NCBI GenBank assembly: GCA_964654945.1
Contig: CAZZLN010000050.1
Coordinates: 1-14,017, forward strand
Source of the DNA: HGM11788 sp964654945
GTDB lineage: Bacteria > Bacillota > Clostridia > Lachnospirales > CAG-274
Direction: 5' to 3'
DNA: 14,017 nt
Numbering within the stretch: the stretch's first letter is position 1; every line of letters starts with the position of its first letter. Of the stretch, positions 6,985 through 14,017 are shown one piece after another. Below the pieces are notes generated by a model. The model had not been told where the DNA came from. It ran no database searches and worked only from the letters and a program-made list of their open reading frames with translations. Position numbers and translations under genes: made by a program.

Positions 6985-7947
6985 ATGAATATTGAGCTTT
7001 TAATAAGTGGAGTAAAGGGTGTTTTTATGCCTGCTGTTTGTGGGGAGATCAGACTTACAAGTGAAAAATGGGGTGCAGGTTATCTGGAATTTTCTGTGCT
7101 TAAAGAGGGCACTATTGATTTTAAAGAGGGGGATTGTGTCAGCCTTAGAGTAAATAATAAGGATATGTTTTATGGCTATGTATTTACAAAAAAGAGAACT
7201 AAAAAGGGCATTATTTCTGTGCTTTGCTATGACCAGATGAGATACCTTAAAAACAAGGATACATATTCATTTTCGGGACAGACTGCTGCAGATATTTTTA
7301 AAATGATTGCAAATGATTACAGCATTAAAACAGGTGATATTGACTATACAGGTTATTGTGTTCCTCCGAGAGTTGAGGATAATACAACCCTTATGGATAT
7401 TTTATATACAGCGGTTTCTCTCACTGAAATTAACGGTTACGGCAGTTTTATAATTTATGATGATTTTGGAAAGCTTTGTCTTAAAAGCACTAAATATATG
7501 GTTTCAAATCTTATTGTGGATAAAAATACCGCAATTGATTTTGACTATCAAACCACTATTGATAAAGATGTTTATAACAGAATAAAGCTTATATATAAAA
7601 GAGATACAAAATATACCCACACTCTTAATGTGTTTAATGCTCAGGATGATGACAGCATTAAACAATGGGGTGTATTACAGTATTTTAAGCATATTGATAT
7701 TAACAATGTTGACGGAAACAGTGAAGCTGCTGCTCTTTTGGAAAAATATAAAATAAAAAACAGACAGCTAAAGGTGATGACCTTTGGAAATGTAAATATA
7801 AGAGCAGGCTGGAGTGTTAAGGCGGAGCTTGATATTGGTGATTTTGTTTTAAATGAAAATATGAGAATTAAAAAATGCTGCCACATTTTTAAAGGAAACA
7901 GCTACAATATGGAGCTTACTCTTGAAGGAGGTGTTCTTGTTGAGTGA
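6985..7947 (+). CDS. Baseplate hub protein (XkdQ/YqbQ-like)
   Basis: This 320-aa protein is the XkdQ type of contractile-tail hub, related in fold to gp27 and gpD. The diagnostic stretch DQMRYLKNKDTY (residues 83-94), followed by SFSGQTAADIFKMIANDY, is characteristic. The C-terminal ending NENMRIKKCCHIFKGNSYNM, then ELTLEGG, also fits. The hub closes the distal end of the tail tube and carries the spike. The start has a strong AGAGGAGG site nine bases upstream. In PBSX it follows the tape measure and the LysM protein XkdP; here it follows the terminase. Its stop overlaps the start region of the next gene. Confidence 0.85.
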   Translation: MNIELLISGVKGVFMPAVCGEIRLTSEKWGAGYLEFSVLKEGTIDFKEGDCVSLRVNNKDMFYGYVFTKKRTKKGIISVLCYDQMRYLKNKDTYSFSGQTAADIFKMIANDYSIKTGDIDYTGYCVPPRVEDNTTLMDILYTAVSLTEINGYGSFIIYDDFGKLCLKSTKYMVSNLIVDKNTAIDFDYQTTIDKDVYNRIKLIYKRDTKYTHTLNVFNAQDDDSIKQWGVLQYFKHIDINNVDGNSEAAALLEKYKIKNRQLKVMTFGNVNIRAGWSVKAELDIGDFVLNENMRIKKCCHIFKGNSYNMELTLEGGVLVE

Positions 7948-8185
7948 TTTTGGAGAGCTTATAAAGGAGCTTGCAGTAAATGCAGTTGAGGCTGAAAAGC
8001 CTACTGAGGTTGTAATAGGTGTTGTTGAAGATGATGAGCCTCTTAAAATAAGGCTTGAGCAAAAGCTTGTTATTGGTGATGAATTTGTTGATGTGTGTAA
8101 TGGTGCTTTATATGAAAAAGACAGTAGGGTTGTGCTTATAAGGTGCAGCGGAGGACAGAAATATGTGTTGATTGACGGAATTTAA
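7940..8185 (+). CDS. Baseplate-associated protein XkdR-like (DUF2577)
   Basis: This small protein (81 aa from TTG at 7940) has the DUF2577 pattern. An N-terminal helix DFGELIKELAVNAVEAEKPTE is followed by IGVVEDDEPLKIRLEQKLVIG, and the end is VVLIRCSGGQKYVLIDGI. The GAAGGAGGTG site at 7924-7933 fits a TTG start at 7937 or 7940; 7940 gives the usual MSDFG-like opening. It is shorter than many DUF2577 proteins because the middle loop, often histidine-containing, appears missing. Family members are encoded between hub and XkdS and are probably small baseplate or hub parts. The stop of the hub gene overlaps this start region. Confidence 0.75.
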   Translation: MSDFGELIKELAVNAVEAEKPTEVVIGVVEDDEPLKIRLEQKLVIGDEFVDVCNGALYEKDSRVVLIRCSGGQKYVLIDGI

Positions 8186-8198
8186 TGGAGGTGGTCAT

Positions 8199-8603
8199 AT
8201 GGCGTTAGTGCCTGAAAGCAGTATTGATGAAAATATTTCTTCTTCAAATATACAGACAAGCAGAACTTATTATATTGATTTTGACAATAATGCAGTTAAT
8301 GGTATGTGTGATAATGTTAATGCAGTAATGCAGGCAGTGTATAAAATACTTAATACTGAAAGATATAAATATATTATTTATGACAGAAATTACGGTATAG
8401 AGCTTAAAGACCTTTTAGGAAAGCCTTTTATTTATGTTTCTGCAATTATTAAAGGAAGAATTACGGAAGCTCTTGAAAATGATGAAAGAATTTTATCTGT
8501 TGAGAATTTTTCAATAAGCAGAAATGGAGAGAGCATTACTGTTGAATTTACTGTTAAAACTATATTTGGTGATGGAAATGTTACTAAAAGTTTTGTGATT
8601 TAG
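8199..8603 (+). CDS. Baseplate wedge protein XkdS-like (DUF2634, gp25-like)
   Basis: This 134-aa protein has the features of XkdS/DUF2634, a gp25-like baseplate wedge component with a lysozyme-like fold but no enzymatic role. It contains TYYIDFDNNAVNGMCDNVNA, then VMQAVYKILNTERYKYIIYD, then RNYGIELKDLLGKPFIYV and RITEALENDERILSVENFSI. The ATG at 8199, preceded by TGGAGGTGG, is chosen over the upstream TTG at 8172, which lies within the previous gene. It is essential for joining the sheath to the baseplate in related tails. Confidence 0.85.
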   Translation: MALVPESSIDENISSSNIQTSRTYYIDFDNNAVNGMCDNVNAVMQAVYKILNTERYKYIIYDRNYGIELKDLLGKPFIYVSAIIKGRITEALENDERILSVENFSISRNGESITVEFTVKTIFGDGNVTKSFVI

Positions 8604-8613
8604 GAGGTTTTAT

Positions 8614-9675
8614 ATGTTTGAAGATATGACTTATGAAAATATTTTAGAAAGTGTTATGAACAGAATGAGCAGCAATATTGACAAAAGACAGGGCTCTGTT
8701 ATTTATGATGCGGTTGCGCCTGCCTGTGCAGAGCTTGCTGAAGCTTATATTAAAATGGAAAATATACTTGATAACAGCTTTGCTGATACTGCTTGCAGAG
8801 AATATCTTATTATGAGAGCTAAAGAAAGAGGAATTGAACCCTATGAAGCTACCAAGTCTGTTGCAAAAGGCGTTTTTGACGGTGAAGTTCCTCTTGGCAG
8901 CAGATTTAGTATAAGCACAGTTAATTTTATTGTAGTTGAAAAAATATGTGATTATGAATACAAAATGGAATGTGAAACTGCAGGTACAGAGGGAAATAAA
9001 TATTTTGGAACTCTTATTCCGATAGATTATACCAATAGTGTTGTCAGCGGAGTTTTAAGCGAAATTCTTATTCCTGCAAGAGATGAAGAAGATACAGAGG
9101 ATTTCAGACAGAGATATTTTGAAAATCTTTATGGTGATGCCTTTGGGGGCAACAAGGCTGACTATAGAAAATGGGTGAAAGCTATTGATGGTGTGGGTCA
9201 GGTTAAGGTTAAAAGAGCCAGCACAAATAATTCTAATGTAAGTGTTATTATATGGGGTGCTGATGGTAAGGCACCTTCACAGGAGCTTATTGACAGTGTT
9301 AAAGAAAAGCTTGACCCAAGTGAAAGCTCAGGCTATGGAGATGGCATAGCTCCTATAGGACACAGTGTAAGTGTTATAGGAGCTTCGGTTTATTCTGCGA
9401 TTGTGGATATTTGTATTACTCTTGAAAGTGATGGTAGTATTGATTACATTTATGATACTGCAAATCAGATTATATCTGACTATTTTGATGAACTTAGTGA
9501 AGATTGGGAAAATACAGAAAGCGGAATTGAGGTATATGCTGCACAGATTATCGTCAGGCTTATTGGAATAAAAGGCATTAAAAATATTGTAAGTGTTGAT
9601 GTTGAGGGAAATAATTATCTTAAAATTCCCGAAAGCAAAATATTAAAGCTTGACTGTGCAACGGTTACAGAATAG
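8614..9675 (+). CDS. Baseplate J-like protein (XkdT-like)
   Basis: This 353-aa protein is a baseplate J/gp47-type wedge component. The N-terminus (YENILESVMNRMSSNIDKRQ followed by GSVIYDAVAPACAELAEAY) is the standard opening. The centre holds a beta domain with GTEGNKYFGTLIPID, and IPARDEEDTEDFRQRYFENL is followed by FGGNKADYRKWVKAIDGVGQ, a highly recognisable motif near residues 155-200. The C-terminal part forms the wedge arm. It is near the usual length and looks intact. The start has GGAGG about eight bases upstream. The next gene begins a few bases after its stop. Confidence 0.92.
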   Translation: MFEDMTYENILESVMNRMSSNIDKRQGSVIYDAVAPACAELAEAYIKMENILDNSFADTACREYLIMRAKERGIEPYEATKSVAKGVFDGEVPLGSRFSISTVNFIVVEKICDYEYKMECETAGTEGNKYFGTLIPIDYTNSVVSGVLSEILIPARDEEDTEDFRQRYFENLYGDAFGGNKADYRKWVKAIDGVGQVKVKRASTNNSNVSVIIWGADGKAPSQELIDSVKEKLDPSESSGYGDGIAPIGHSVSVIGASVYSAIVDICITLESDGSIDYIYDTANQIISDYFDELSEDWENTESGIEVYAAQIIVRLIGIKGIKNIVSVDVEGNNYLKIPESKILKLDCATVTE

Positions 9676-9685
9676 AGGTGATGGT

Positions 9686-10213
9686 ATGCTGCTTAAAAAC
9701 TATTTGCCCGAATTTATAAGAAATGTTGAGGATATTAAAAAAATCACTGAAGCCGAACAGCCTGAATTTGATAATCTTAATGATGATATTGACAATATTC
9801 AAAATGAAATGTTTATTGAAACTGCTTCTGTAAATGGTATAGAGAGATTTGAAAAGGTGTATGAAATTGAAAATAAAGGCAGTGAAGATATTGATTTCAG
9901 AAAATACAGACTTATGCTTAAAATTATTGGCGGTGAGCATATTACTATTGCCGAAAGACTTGATAAGCTTATTGGAAGCGGCAAATATGCTATGAGCTTT
10001 GATTTTGACGAAATAAGGCTTGAAATAAGAGTAAATGTTGAAAATAAAAAATATGTCAATGAGGCTTATGAGCTTCTTGATAAAATTATTCCCTGCAATA
10101 TTATTCTTGATGTCGGTGTTCTTTATACAAGCCATGGTATGATTAAAAAATATACCCATAAGGAGCTTGCAGAGTTTAAACATAGTGAAATTAAAGTAAT
10201 GGTTAGTTTATAA
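9686..10213 (+). CDS. Baseplate protein XkdU/YmfQ-like (DUF2313)
   Basis: This 175-aa protein has the XkdU pattern: LKNYLPEFIRNVEDIKKITE, a helix EFDNLNDDIDNIQNEMFIET, the motif FRKYRLMLKIIGGEHITIAE and an ending typical of baseplate tip proteins of the gpI/DUF2313 type. The ATG at 9686 has AGAGGTGATGG upstream. A longer in-frame reading from 9650 lies inside the previous gene. In PBSX it is followed by the tail fibre, holin and lysin genes. Here nothing phage-like follows, and the chromosomal serC promoter starts 39 bases after the stop. An opposite-strand open frame over the same stretch is a shadow. Confidence 0.85.
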   Translation: MLLKNYLPEFIRNVEDIKKITEAEQPEFDNLNDDIDNIQNEMFIETASVNGIERFEKVYEIENKGSEDIDFRKYRLMLKIIGGEHITIAERLDKLIGSGKYAMSFDFDEIRLEIRVNVENKKYVNEAYELLDKIIPCNIILDVGVLYTSHGMIKKYTHKELAEFKHSEIKVMVSL

Positions 10214-10251
10214 CCGGTTTGTAATTTCATATGATATTTTTGATTAAGATA

Positions 10252-10280
10252 TTGACTAAAAACCAAGATTGTATTATAAT
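10252..10280 (+). promoter_or_regulatory. Sigma-A promoter of serC-serA
   Basis: TTGACT (10252-10257) and TATAAT (10275-10280) are separated by exactly 17 bases, a near-consensus housekeeping promoter. The leader to the serC start is about 55-60 bases long. I see no riboswitch, T-box or attenuator in it. It lies only 39 bases after the last phage gene. Confidence 0.88.
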
Positions 10281-10344
10281 AACTAGATAAAGCAGTGGAT
10301 TATGCTAATATTTTTAATATAAGTTTTTACAGGAGGAAAGAAAA

Positions 10345-11424
10345 ATGGAAAGAGTTTATAACTTTTCAGCCGGTCCATCTATGTTACCTTTACCGGTTTT
10401 GGAAAAAGCACAAAAAGAAATGTTAAATTATGGCGGTTCAGGTATGTCGGTAATGGAGATGAGTCACAGATCAAAATGGTTTGATGATATTATCAAAGAT
10501 GCAGAGGCTGCTATCCGCAGACTTATGAATATTCCCGATAATTATAAGGTAATGTTTTTACAGGGAGGCGGCTCAACTCAGTTTGCTATGATTCCTCTTA
10601 ACCTTATGATAAAGGGAAAATGCGACCTTGTAAATACAGGACAGTGGTCAAAAAAGGCTATGCAGGAAGCCAAGAGGTTTGGCACAGTTAATGTTGTGGC
10701 AAGCTCAGAAGATAAGGTGTTTAATTATATTCCTGCTCTTGATAAGTCTAAGTTTGATGCAGATGCAGATTATTTCTATATTACATATAATAATACTATT
10801 TATGGTACAAGATATACTGAGCTTCCTCAGGTTGGGAATGTGCCTCTTGTCAGTGATATGTCAAGTATGATTATGTCTGAGGTTGTTGACGTATCTAAGT
10901 TTGGTCTTATTTTTGCCGGTGCTCAGAAGAATATTGGACCTGCCGGTGTTACTGTTGTTATTATGAGAGATGATTTAATCGGCAAAGCTAAGGATACCTG
11001 TCCTACTATGCTTAATTATAAAACTCACGCTGATGCAGGTTCTCTTTATAATACTCCTCCTTGCTATGCTATTTATGTTGCTAAGCTTGTTTTTGACTGG
11101 CTCGAAGAAAATGGCGGTGTAGCTGCAATGCAGAAGTTAAATGAAGAAAAGGCTGCCATATTATATGATTTTCTTGACAACTCTATGATGTTCAGAGGCA
11201 CTGTAGTGCCAAAGGACCGTTCTTTAATGAATGTACCTTTTGTAACTGATGATGATGACTTAAACGCTAAGTTTATTAAAGAAGCTACCGCTAAGGGTTT
11301 TGTAAATCTTAAAGGACACAGAACTGTAGGCGGTATGAGAGCCAGCATTTATAATGCTATGCCGATTGAGGGTGTTAAGTCTTTAGTAGAATTTATGAAG
11401 AAGTTTGAAATGGAGAATAAATAA
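10345..11424 (+). CDS. serC: Phosphoserine aminotransferase
   Basis: This 359-aa cytosolic, PLP-dependent enzyme transfers an amino group from glutamate to 3-phosphohydroxypyruvate to make O-phosphoserine, the second step of serine synthesis. Conserved features are YNFSAGPSMLP at the N-terminus, GGGSTQF (74-80), the VSDMSS segment (169-174), and the PLP lysine in AGAQKNIGPAG (Lys195). HRTVGGMRASIYNAM near the C-terminus binds substrate phosphate. The length is standard and the gene is intact. The start follows AGGAGG (10331-10336). It lies one base upstream of serA, with which it is cotranscribed from the promoter at 10252. Confidence 0.97.
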   Translation: MERVYNFSAGPSMLPLPVLEKAQKEMLNYGGSGMSVMEMSHRSKWFDDIIKDAEAAIRRLMNIPDNYKVMFLQGGGSTQFAMIPLNLMIKGKCDLVNTGQWSKKAMQEAKRFGTVNVVASSEDKVFNYIPALDKSKFDADADYFYITYNNTIYGTRYTELPQVGNVPLVSDMSSMIMSEVVDVSKFGLIFAGAQKNIGPAGVTVVIMRDDLIGKAKDTCPTMLNYKTHADAGSLYNTPPCYAIYVAKLVFDWLEENGGVAAMQKLNEEKAAILYDFLDNSMMFRGTVVPKDRSLMNVPFVTDDDDLNAKFIKEATAKGFVNLKGHRTVGGMRASIYNAMPIEGVKSLVEFMKKFEMENK

Positions 11425-11425
11425 A

Positions 11426-12559
11426 ATGTATAAGGTTTTAACTTTAAATAAGATTTCTAAGGTTGGTCTTGGTCAGTTAAATGAAAACTATACTGTTTCT
11501 GACAATGAGGCTAATCCTGACGCTATACTGTTAAGAAGCTTCAAAATGCACGATATGGAATTGCCGCAGAATTTAAAGGCTGTTGCAAGATGTGGTGCAG
11601 GTGTAAACAATATTCCTCTTGACAAGTGTGCAGACGCAGGTGTTGTAGTATTTAATACTCCGGGTGCTAATGCAAATGCAGTTAAGGAGCTTGTTATTAC
11701 AGGTCTTTTACTTACTTCAAGAAATATTGTCGGTGCTTATAAATGGGCTCAGAGCTTAGAGGGTACTGATGAAATCGGCAAGCAGGTTGAAAAGGGCAAG
11801 TCTAATTTTGCAGGTCCTGAAATTAAGGGCAAGACTCTTGGCGTTATCGGTCTTGGTGCTATTGGCGTGCTTGTTGCTAATGCAGCTGTGGCTCTTGGTA
11901 TGAATGTAATTGGCTATGATCCATATTTTTCTATTAAGAATGCTCTTGCTCTTGACAGCAGTGTTAAGTTTACTGCAAATCTTGATGATATTTATGCTGT
12001 GTCTGATTATATTACAGTTCATGTTCCTGCAACTGATGAAACTAAGAATATGATTAACACTGAAAGCCTTGCTAAGTGTAAAGACGGTGTCAGAATTCTT
12101 AACTTTGCAAGAAATGAGCTTGTAGATGCTGATGCAGTTAAGAAGGGTATTCAAGGGGGTAAGGTAAGCTACTATGCTACTGATTTCCCTAATGAAAATA
12201 CAGTTGGTGTTGATGGTATAATTACTTTACCTCATTTAGGTGCTTCTACTCCTGAAGCTGAGGATAATTGTGCTGCTATGGCTGCTCAGGAAATGATGGA
12301 ATATCTTGAAAAAGGCAATATTGTTAATTCTGTAAATTATCCTTGTGTTTCTGCTCCTATGGTAAGCGGCTGTGAAAGAATATGCGTGCTTTCAAAAGCT
12401 GATGCTATGGATAATATAAAGAATGTTATTAGCGGTGCTGAACAGTTTACTGCTAAGACAAGGGGCAATTATGGCTACACAATTGCTGATGTTAAGACTG
12501 CGGATGCTGCTAAGGTTGAGGCTGTTGATGGTGTTCTTGGAGTAAGAGTTATTAAATAA
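11426..12559 (+). CDS. serA: D-3-phosphoglycerate dehydrogenase
   Basis: This 377-aa NAD-dependent enzyme oxidises 3-phosphoglycerate to 3-phosphohydroxypyruvate, the first step of serine synthesis and the substrate supply for SerC. The substrate-binding loop ARCGAGVNNIP (54-64), the Rossmann motif GLGAIG (142-147), catalytic Arg229 in NFARNELVD, a candidate Glu257, and His270 in LPHLGAST are visible. The loop between the arginine and histidine is shorter than in E. coli SerA. The last 70 or so residues form a short C-terminal domain, possibly a reduced ACT-like domain, so serine feedback control is uncertain. The ATG at 11426 is chosen over 11405, which lies inside serC. A rho-independent terminator follows. 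Confidence 0.95.
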   Translation: MYKVLTLNKISKVGLGQLNENYTVSDNEANPDAILLRSFKMHDMELPQNLKAVARCGAGVNNIPLDKCADAGVVVFNTPGANANAVKELVITGLLLTSRNIVGAYKWAQSLEGTDEIGKQVEKGKSNFAGPEIKGKTLGVIGLGAIGVLVANAAVALGMNVIGYDPYFSIKNALALDSSVKFTANLDDIYAVSDYITVHVPATDETKNMINTESLAKCKDGVRILNFARNELVDADAVKKGIQGGKVSYYATDFPNENTVGVDGIITLPHLGASTPEAEDNCAAMAAQEMMEYLEKGNIVNSVNYPCVSAPMVSGCERICVLSKADAMDNIKNVISGAEQFTAKTRGNYGYTIADVKTADAAKVEAVDGVLGVRVIK

Positions 12560-12571
12560 CATATATCCAAT

Positions 12572-12603
12572 GAGGGATTGGCTAATGCCGATCCCTCTTT
12601 TTT
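12572..12603 (+). terminator. Rho-independent terminator after serA
   Basis: The stem GAGGGAT/ATCCCTC (12572-12578/12591-12597), extended inward by GGC/GCC, is followed directly by six T (12598-12603). It separates serC-serA from the DUF1015 gene. Confidence 0.93.
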
Positions 12604-12604
12604 C

Positions 12605-12633
12605 TTGACTAAGTATAAATTTTGGATTATAAT
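12605..12633 (+). promoter_or_regulatory. Sigma-A promoter of the DUF1015 gene
   Basis: TTGACT (12605-12610) and TATAAT (12628-12633) are spaced by 17 bases. The -35 box starts one base after the terminator T run. The sequence shares TTGACTAA and GATTATAAT-like ends with the serC promoter, which suggests similar expression. Confidence 0.87.
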
Positions 12634-12672
12634 TATAATAGGTAATTTTATGAAAAGGAGAGTTGAATATAT

Positions 12673-13908
12673 ATGGCAACAATAAGACCCTTTAAGGGAT
12701 TCAGACCTAAGCCTGAATTATGCAGTAAAATTGCTGCTTTGCCTTATGACGTTATGACATCTGAGGAGGCAAGGGAAATGGTAAAGGGCAATCCATTATC
12801 ATTTCTCCATGTTGACAGAGCAGAAATTGACCTGCCTGAAGATGTAGGTATTTATTCTGAACAGGTATATAAAAAGGCTGCTGAAAATTTGGATAAGCTT
12901 ATTAAAGAAAGTTATGTGCATGATGAAAAGCCTGTATATTACATATATGAGCTTGTTATGGGTGAACATTCACAGACCGGTCTTGTGGTTTGTACATCAA
13001 TTGATGAATATCTTGACAACACTATTAAAAGGCATGAGCTTACAAGAGAAACTAAGGAAATTGACAGAATAAAACACGTTGATGCCTGTAATGCAAATAC
13101 AGGTCCTATTTTTATGGCTTACAGGGCTGATGAGAAAATTGACAGTATTATTTCGGATATTAAGAAAAACAAACCGGTGTATGATTTTGTGTCAGATGAC
13201 GGAGTTGCTCAAAGGGTATGGGTTATAAATAAAGCTACGGATATTGATAATCTTACTGAATTGTTTAAGGAGGTTGATTCCTTATATATTGCTGACGGTC
13301 ATCACAGAAATGCCTCTGCCGTAAAGGTTGGACTTAAAAGACGTGGAGCCGGTGAATATGATAAAAACGCAGAATTTAATTATTATCTCTCTGTGCTTTT
13401 CCCTGACAATCAGCTTAATATTATGAGTTATAACAGAGTTGTGACAGACCTTAACGGATATACAGAAGAAGAATTTTTATTAAAAATAAGAGAAGTCTTT
13501 GATGTGGTAGCCTGTGGATACAGCTATAAGCCTGAAAATAAGCATATATTTGGTATGTATCTTAAACATACATGGTATAAGCTCTCATTTAAAGAAAAGC
13601 TTTTAAAAACAAAAGAGGTAGTTGAAAGCCTTGATGTATCTATACTACAAAAGTTTGTACTCACTCCTATTTTGGGAATAGTCGACCTTCGTACTGACAA
13701 GAGAATTGACTTTGTTGGCGGCGTAAAAGGTTTGGACGAGCTTGAAAGGCGAGTTAATAACAATGAAATGAAAGTTGCTTTTACTATGTATCCAACTTCT
13801 ATGAAAGAGCTTATGACTGTTGCCGATGAAAAAAAGATTATGCCGCCTAAATCTACATGGTTTGAGCCTAAGCTCAGAAGCGGTATATTTATTCATAAGC
13901 TCGATTAA
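12673..13908 (+). CDS. DUF1015 family protein, serine-operon associated
   Basis: This 411-aa soluble protein belongs to DUF1015, a conserved but poorly understood family often found beside serC and serA in Clostridia. Recognisable family features are IRPFKGFRP at the N-terminus, PYDVM (24-28), HELTRETKEIDRIKH (121-135), NANTGPIFMAY (140-150) and ADGHHR (207-212), followed by NASAVK. The DGHHR motif resembles that of the ParB/SerK-like fold. That fold includes free serine kinases such as SbnI and archaeal SerK, so a role in phosphoserine or serine metabolism is a reasonable but unproven inference. It is not a partition protein. The start has AAAAGGAGAG upstream. Its stop lies inside a CGATTAATCG palindrome (13902-13911), and no U-tract terminator follows. 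Confidence 0.85.
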   Translation: MATIRPFKGFRPKPELCSKIAALPYDVMTSEEAREMVKGNPLSFLHVDRAEIDLPEDVGIYSEQVYKKAAENLDKLIKESYVHDEKPVYYIYELVMGEHSQTGLVVCTSIDEYLDNTIKRHELTRETKEIDRIKHVDACNANTGPIFMAYRADEKIDSIISDIKKNKPVYDFVSDDGVAQRVWVINKATDIDNLTELFKEVDSLYIADGHHRNASAVKVGLKRRGAGEYDKNAEFNYYLSVLFPDNQLNIMSYNRVVTDLNGYTEEEFLLKIREVFDVVACGYSYKPENKHIFGMYLKHTWYKLSFKEKLLKTKEVVESLDVSILQKFVLTPILGIVDLRTDKRIDFVGGVKGLDELERRVNNNEMKVAFTMYPTSMKELMTVADEKKIMPPKSTWFEPKLRSGIFIHKLD

Positions 13909-13916
13909 TCGAATGA

Positions 13917-13985
13917 GAGATAGACTCCCACCTCTATAGGTGGTGAGTAAAGCAAACTTTTAAATCGGTGGGAGTACAATCTCCC
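13917..13985 (+). other. Alternative-fold hairpin element after the DUF1015 gene
   Basis: ACTCCCACC (13924-13932) pairs perfectly with GGTGGGAGT (13967-13975). An outer GAGAT/ATCTC pair (13917-13921/13979-13983) extends the stem. A competing local hairpin CCACC/GGTGG (13928-13932/13939-13943, loop TCTATA) and a second competitor GGGAG/CTCCC (13970-13974/13981-13985) cannot form at the same time as the long stem. No run of T follows, so it is not a standard terminator. The appearance recalls the structured right ends and guide-RNA regions of IS200/IS605-type elements, but no transposase or TnpB gene is present. The identity is unresolved. Confidence 0.5.
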
Positions 13986-13996
13986 CATCATTGAAC

Positions 13997-14017
13997 CGAA
14001 AGATTTATCGGACGACC
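13997..14017. repeat. Right copy of 21-bp terminal direct repeat
   Basis: Identical to bases 1-21. Bases 13996-13999 (CCGA) and 14008-14011 (TCGG) can pair with an eight-base loop. Beyond this copy the window ends, so the full length of the repeat cannot be seen. Confidence 0.9.

Noticed and set aside
9665..10183. 172-aa open frame on the - strand opposite xkdU
   Set aside because: It is antisense to a well-supported baseplate gene, lacks a ribosome binding site and has low-complexity Ile/Phe/Asn-rich sequence, as expected from the reverse of AT-rich coding DNA.
10214..10250. Terminator after the last phage gene
   Set aside because: Only a weak TCATATGA palindrome followed by a short T run is present, with no GC-rich stem.
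10281..10344. Riboswitch or T-box in the serC leader
   Set aside because: The leader is about 60 bases, AT-rich, with no strong stem, T-box motif or terminator.
11756..12154. 132-aa open frame on the - strand opposite serA
   Set aside because: It is antisense to a clear dehydrogenase gene and has no recognisable domain or ribosome binding site.
12673..13908. DUF1015 protein as a ParB chromosome or plasmid partition protein
   Set aside because: Only the DGHHR-like motif is shared. There is no helix-turn-helix DNA-binding region, no parA partner and no parS-like site, while the full-length pattern is that of DUF1015.
1..14017. The window as a complete circular plasmid or phage genome
   Set aside because: The terminal repeat is only 21 bases. 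There is no replication, partition or integration gene, the phage module lacks portal and tape measure, and chromosomal serine biosynthesis genes are present. Not excluded without spanning reads.

Overview
The window looks like DNA from a low-GC Bacillota, most likely an anaerobic (gut-type) Clostridia. The genes are roughly one-third GC, use AT-ending codons and carry strong AGGAGG-type ribosome binding sites. The standard code is used, with TGA as a stop. All supported genes are on the + strand. The species cannot be named from the sequence.

Region 1 (1-182) is a short block of about 49% GC (1-130) packed with small hairpins. It is followed by the ribosome binding site of the first gene.

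Region 2 (183-10213) is a tightly packed phage structural module of the PBSX/skin (Xkd/Yqb) contractile-tail type. In order it holds: HK97-fold major capsid protein, YqbG-like connector, YqbH-like head-closure protein, DUF6838 tail-completion protein, a 57-aa protein, tail sheath, tail tube, a beta-helix spike/fibre-like protein, a tail assembly chaperone with a -1 frameshift extension, terminase large subunit, XkdQ hub, XkdR, XkdS, XkdT (baseplate J) and XkdU. Most genes overlap or are separated by fewer than 20 bases, so they probably form one late operon transcribed from outside the window. No portal, prohead protease, small terminase, tape measure, LysM spacer (XkdP), holin, endolysin, integrase or replication gene is present. 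The terminase gene sits where tape measure and XkdP normally lie, so the module is rearranged.

Region 3 (10214-13908) is ordinary chromosomal metabolism: serC and serA, which make phosphoserine from 3-phosphoglycerate, then a strong terminator and a separately promoted DUF1015 gene. Both transcription units have near-consensus sigma-A promoters (TTGACT, 17-base spacer, TATAAT).

Region 4 (13909-14017) is a noncoding tail with a hairpin that can fold in several mutually exclusive ways. Its last 21 bases are identical to the first 21 bases of the window. This terminal repeat could be read as circularity. The chromosomal serine genes and the incomplete phage module make it more likely that both ends stop in a dispersed repeat.

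The observations most worth checking are the tape-measure/terminase swap, the frameshift signal, the hairpin-rich repeat at both edges, the misplaced spike gene, and the ParB-like ADGHHR motif of the DUF1015 protein beside the serine genes.
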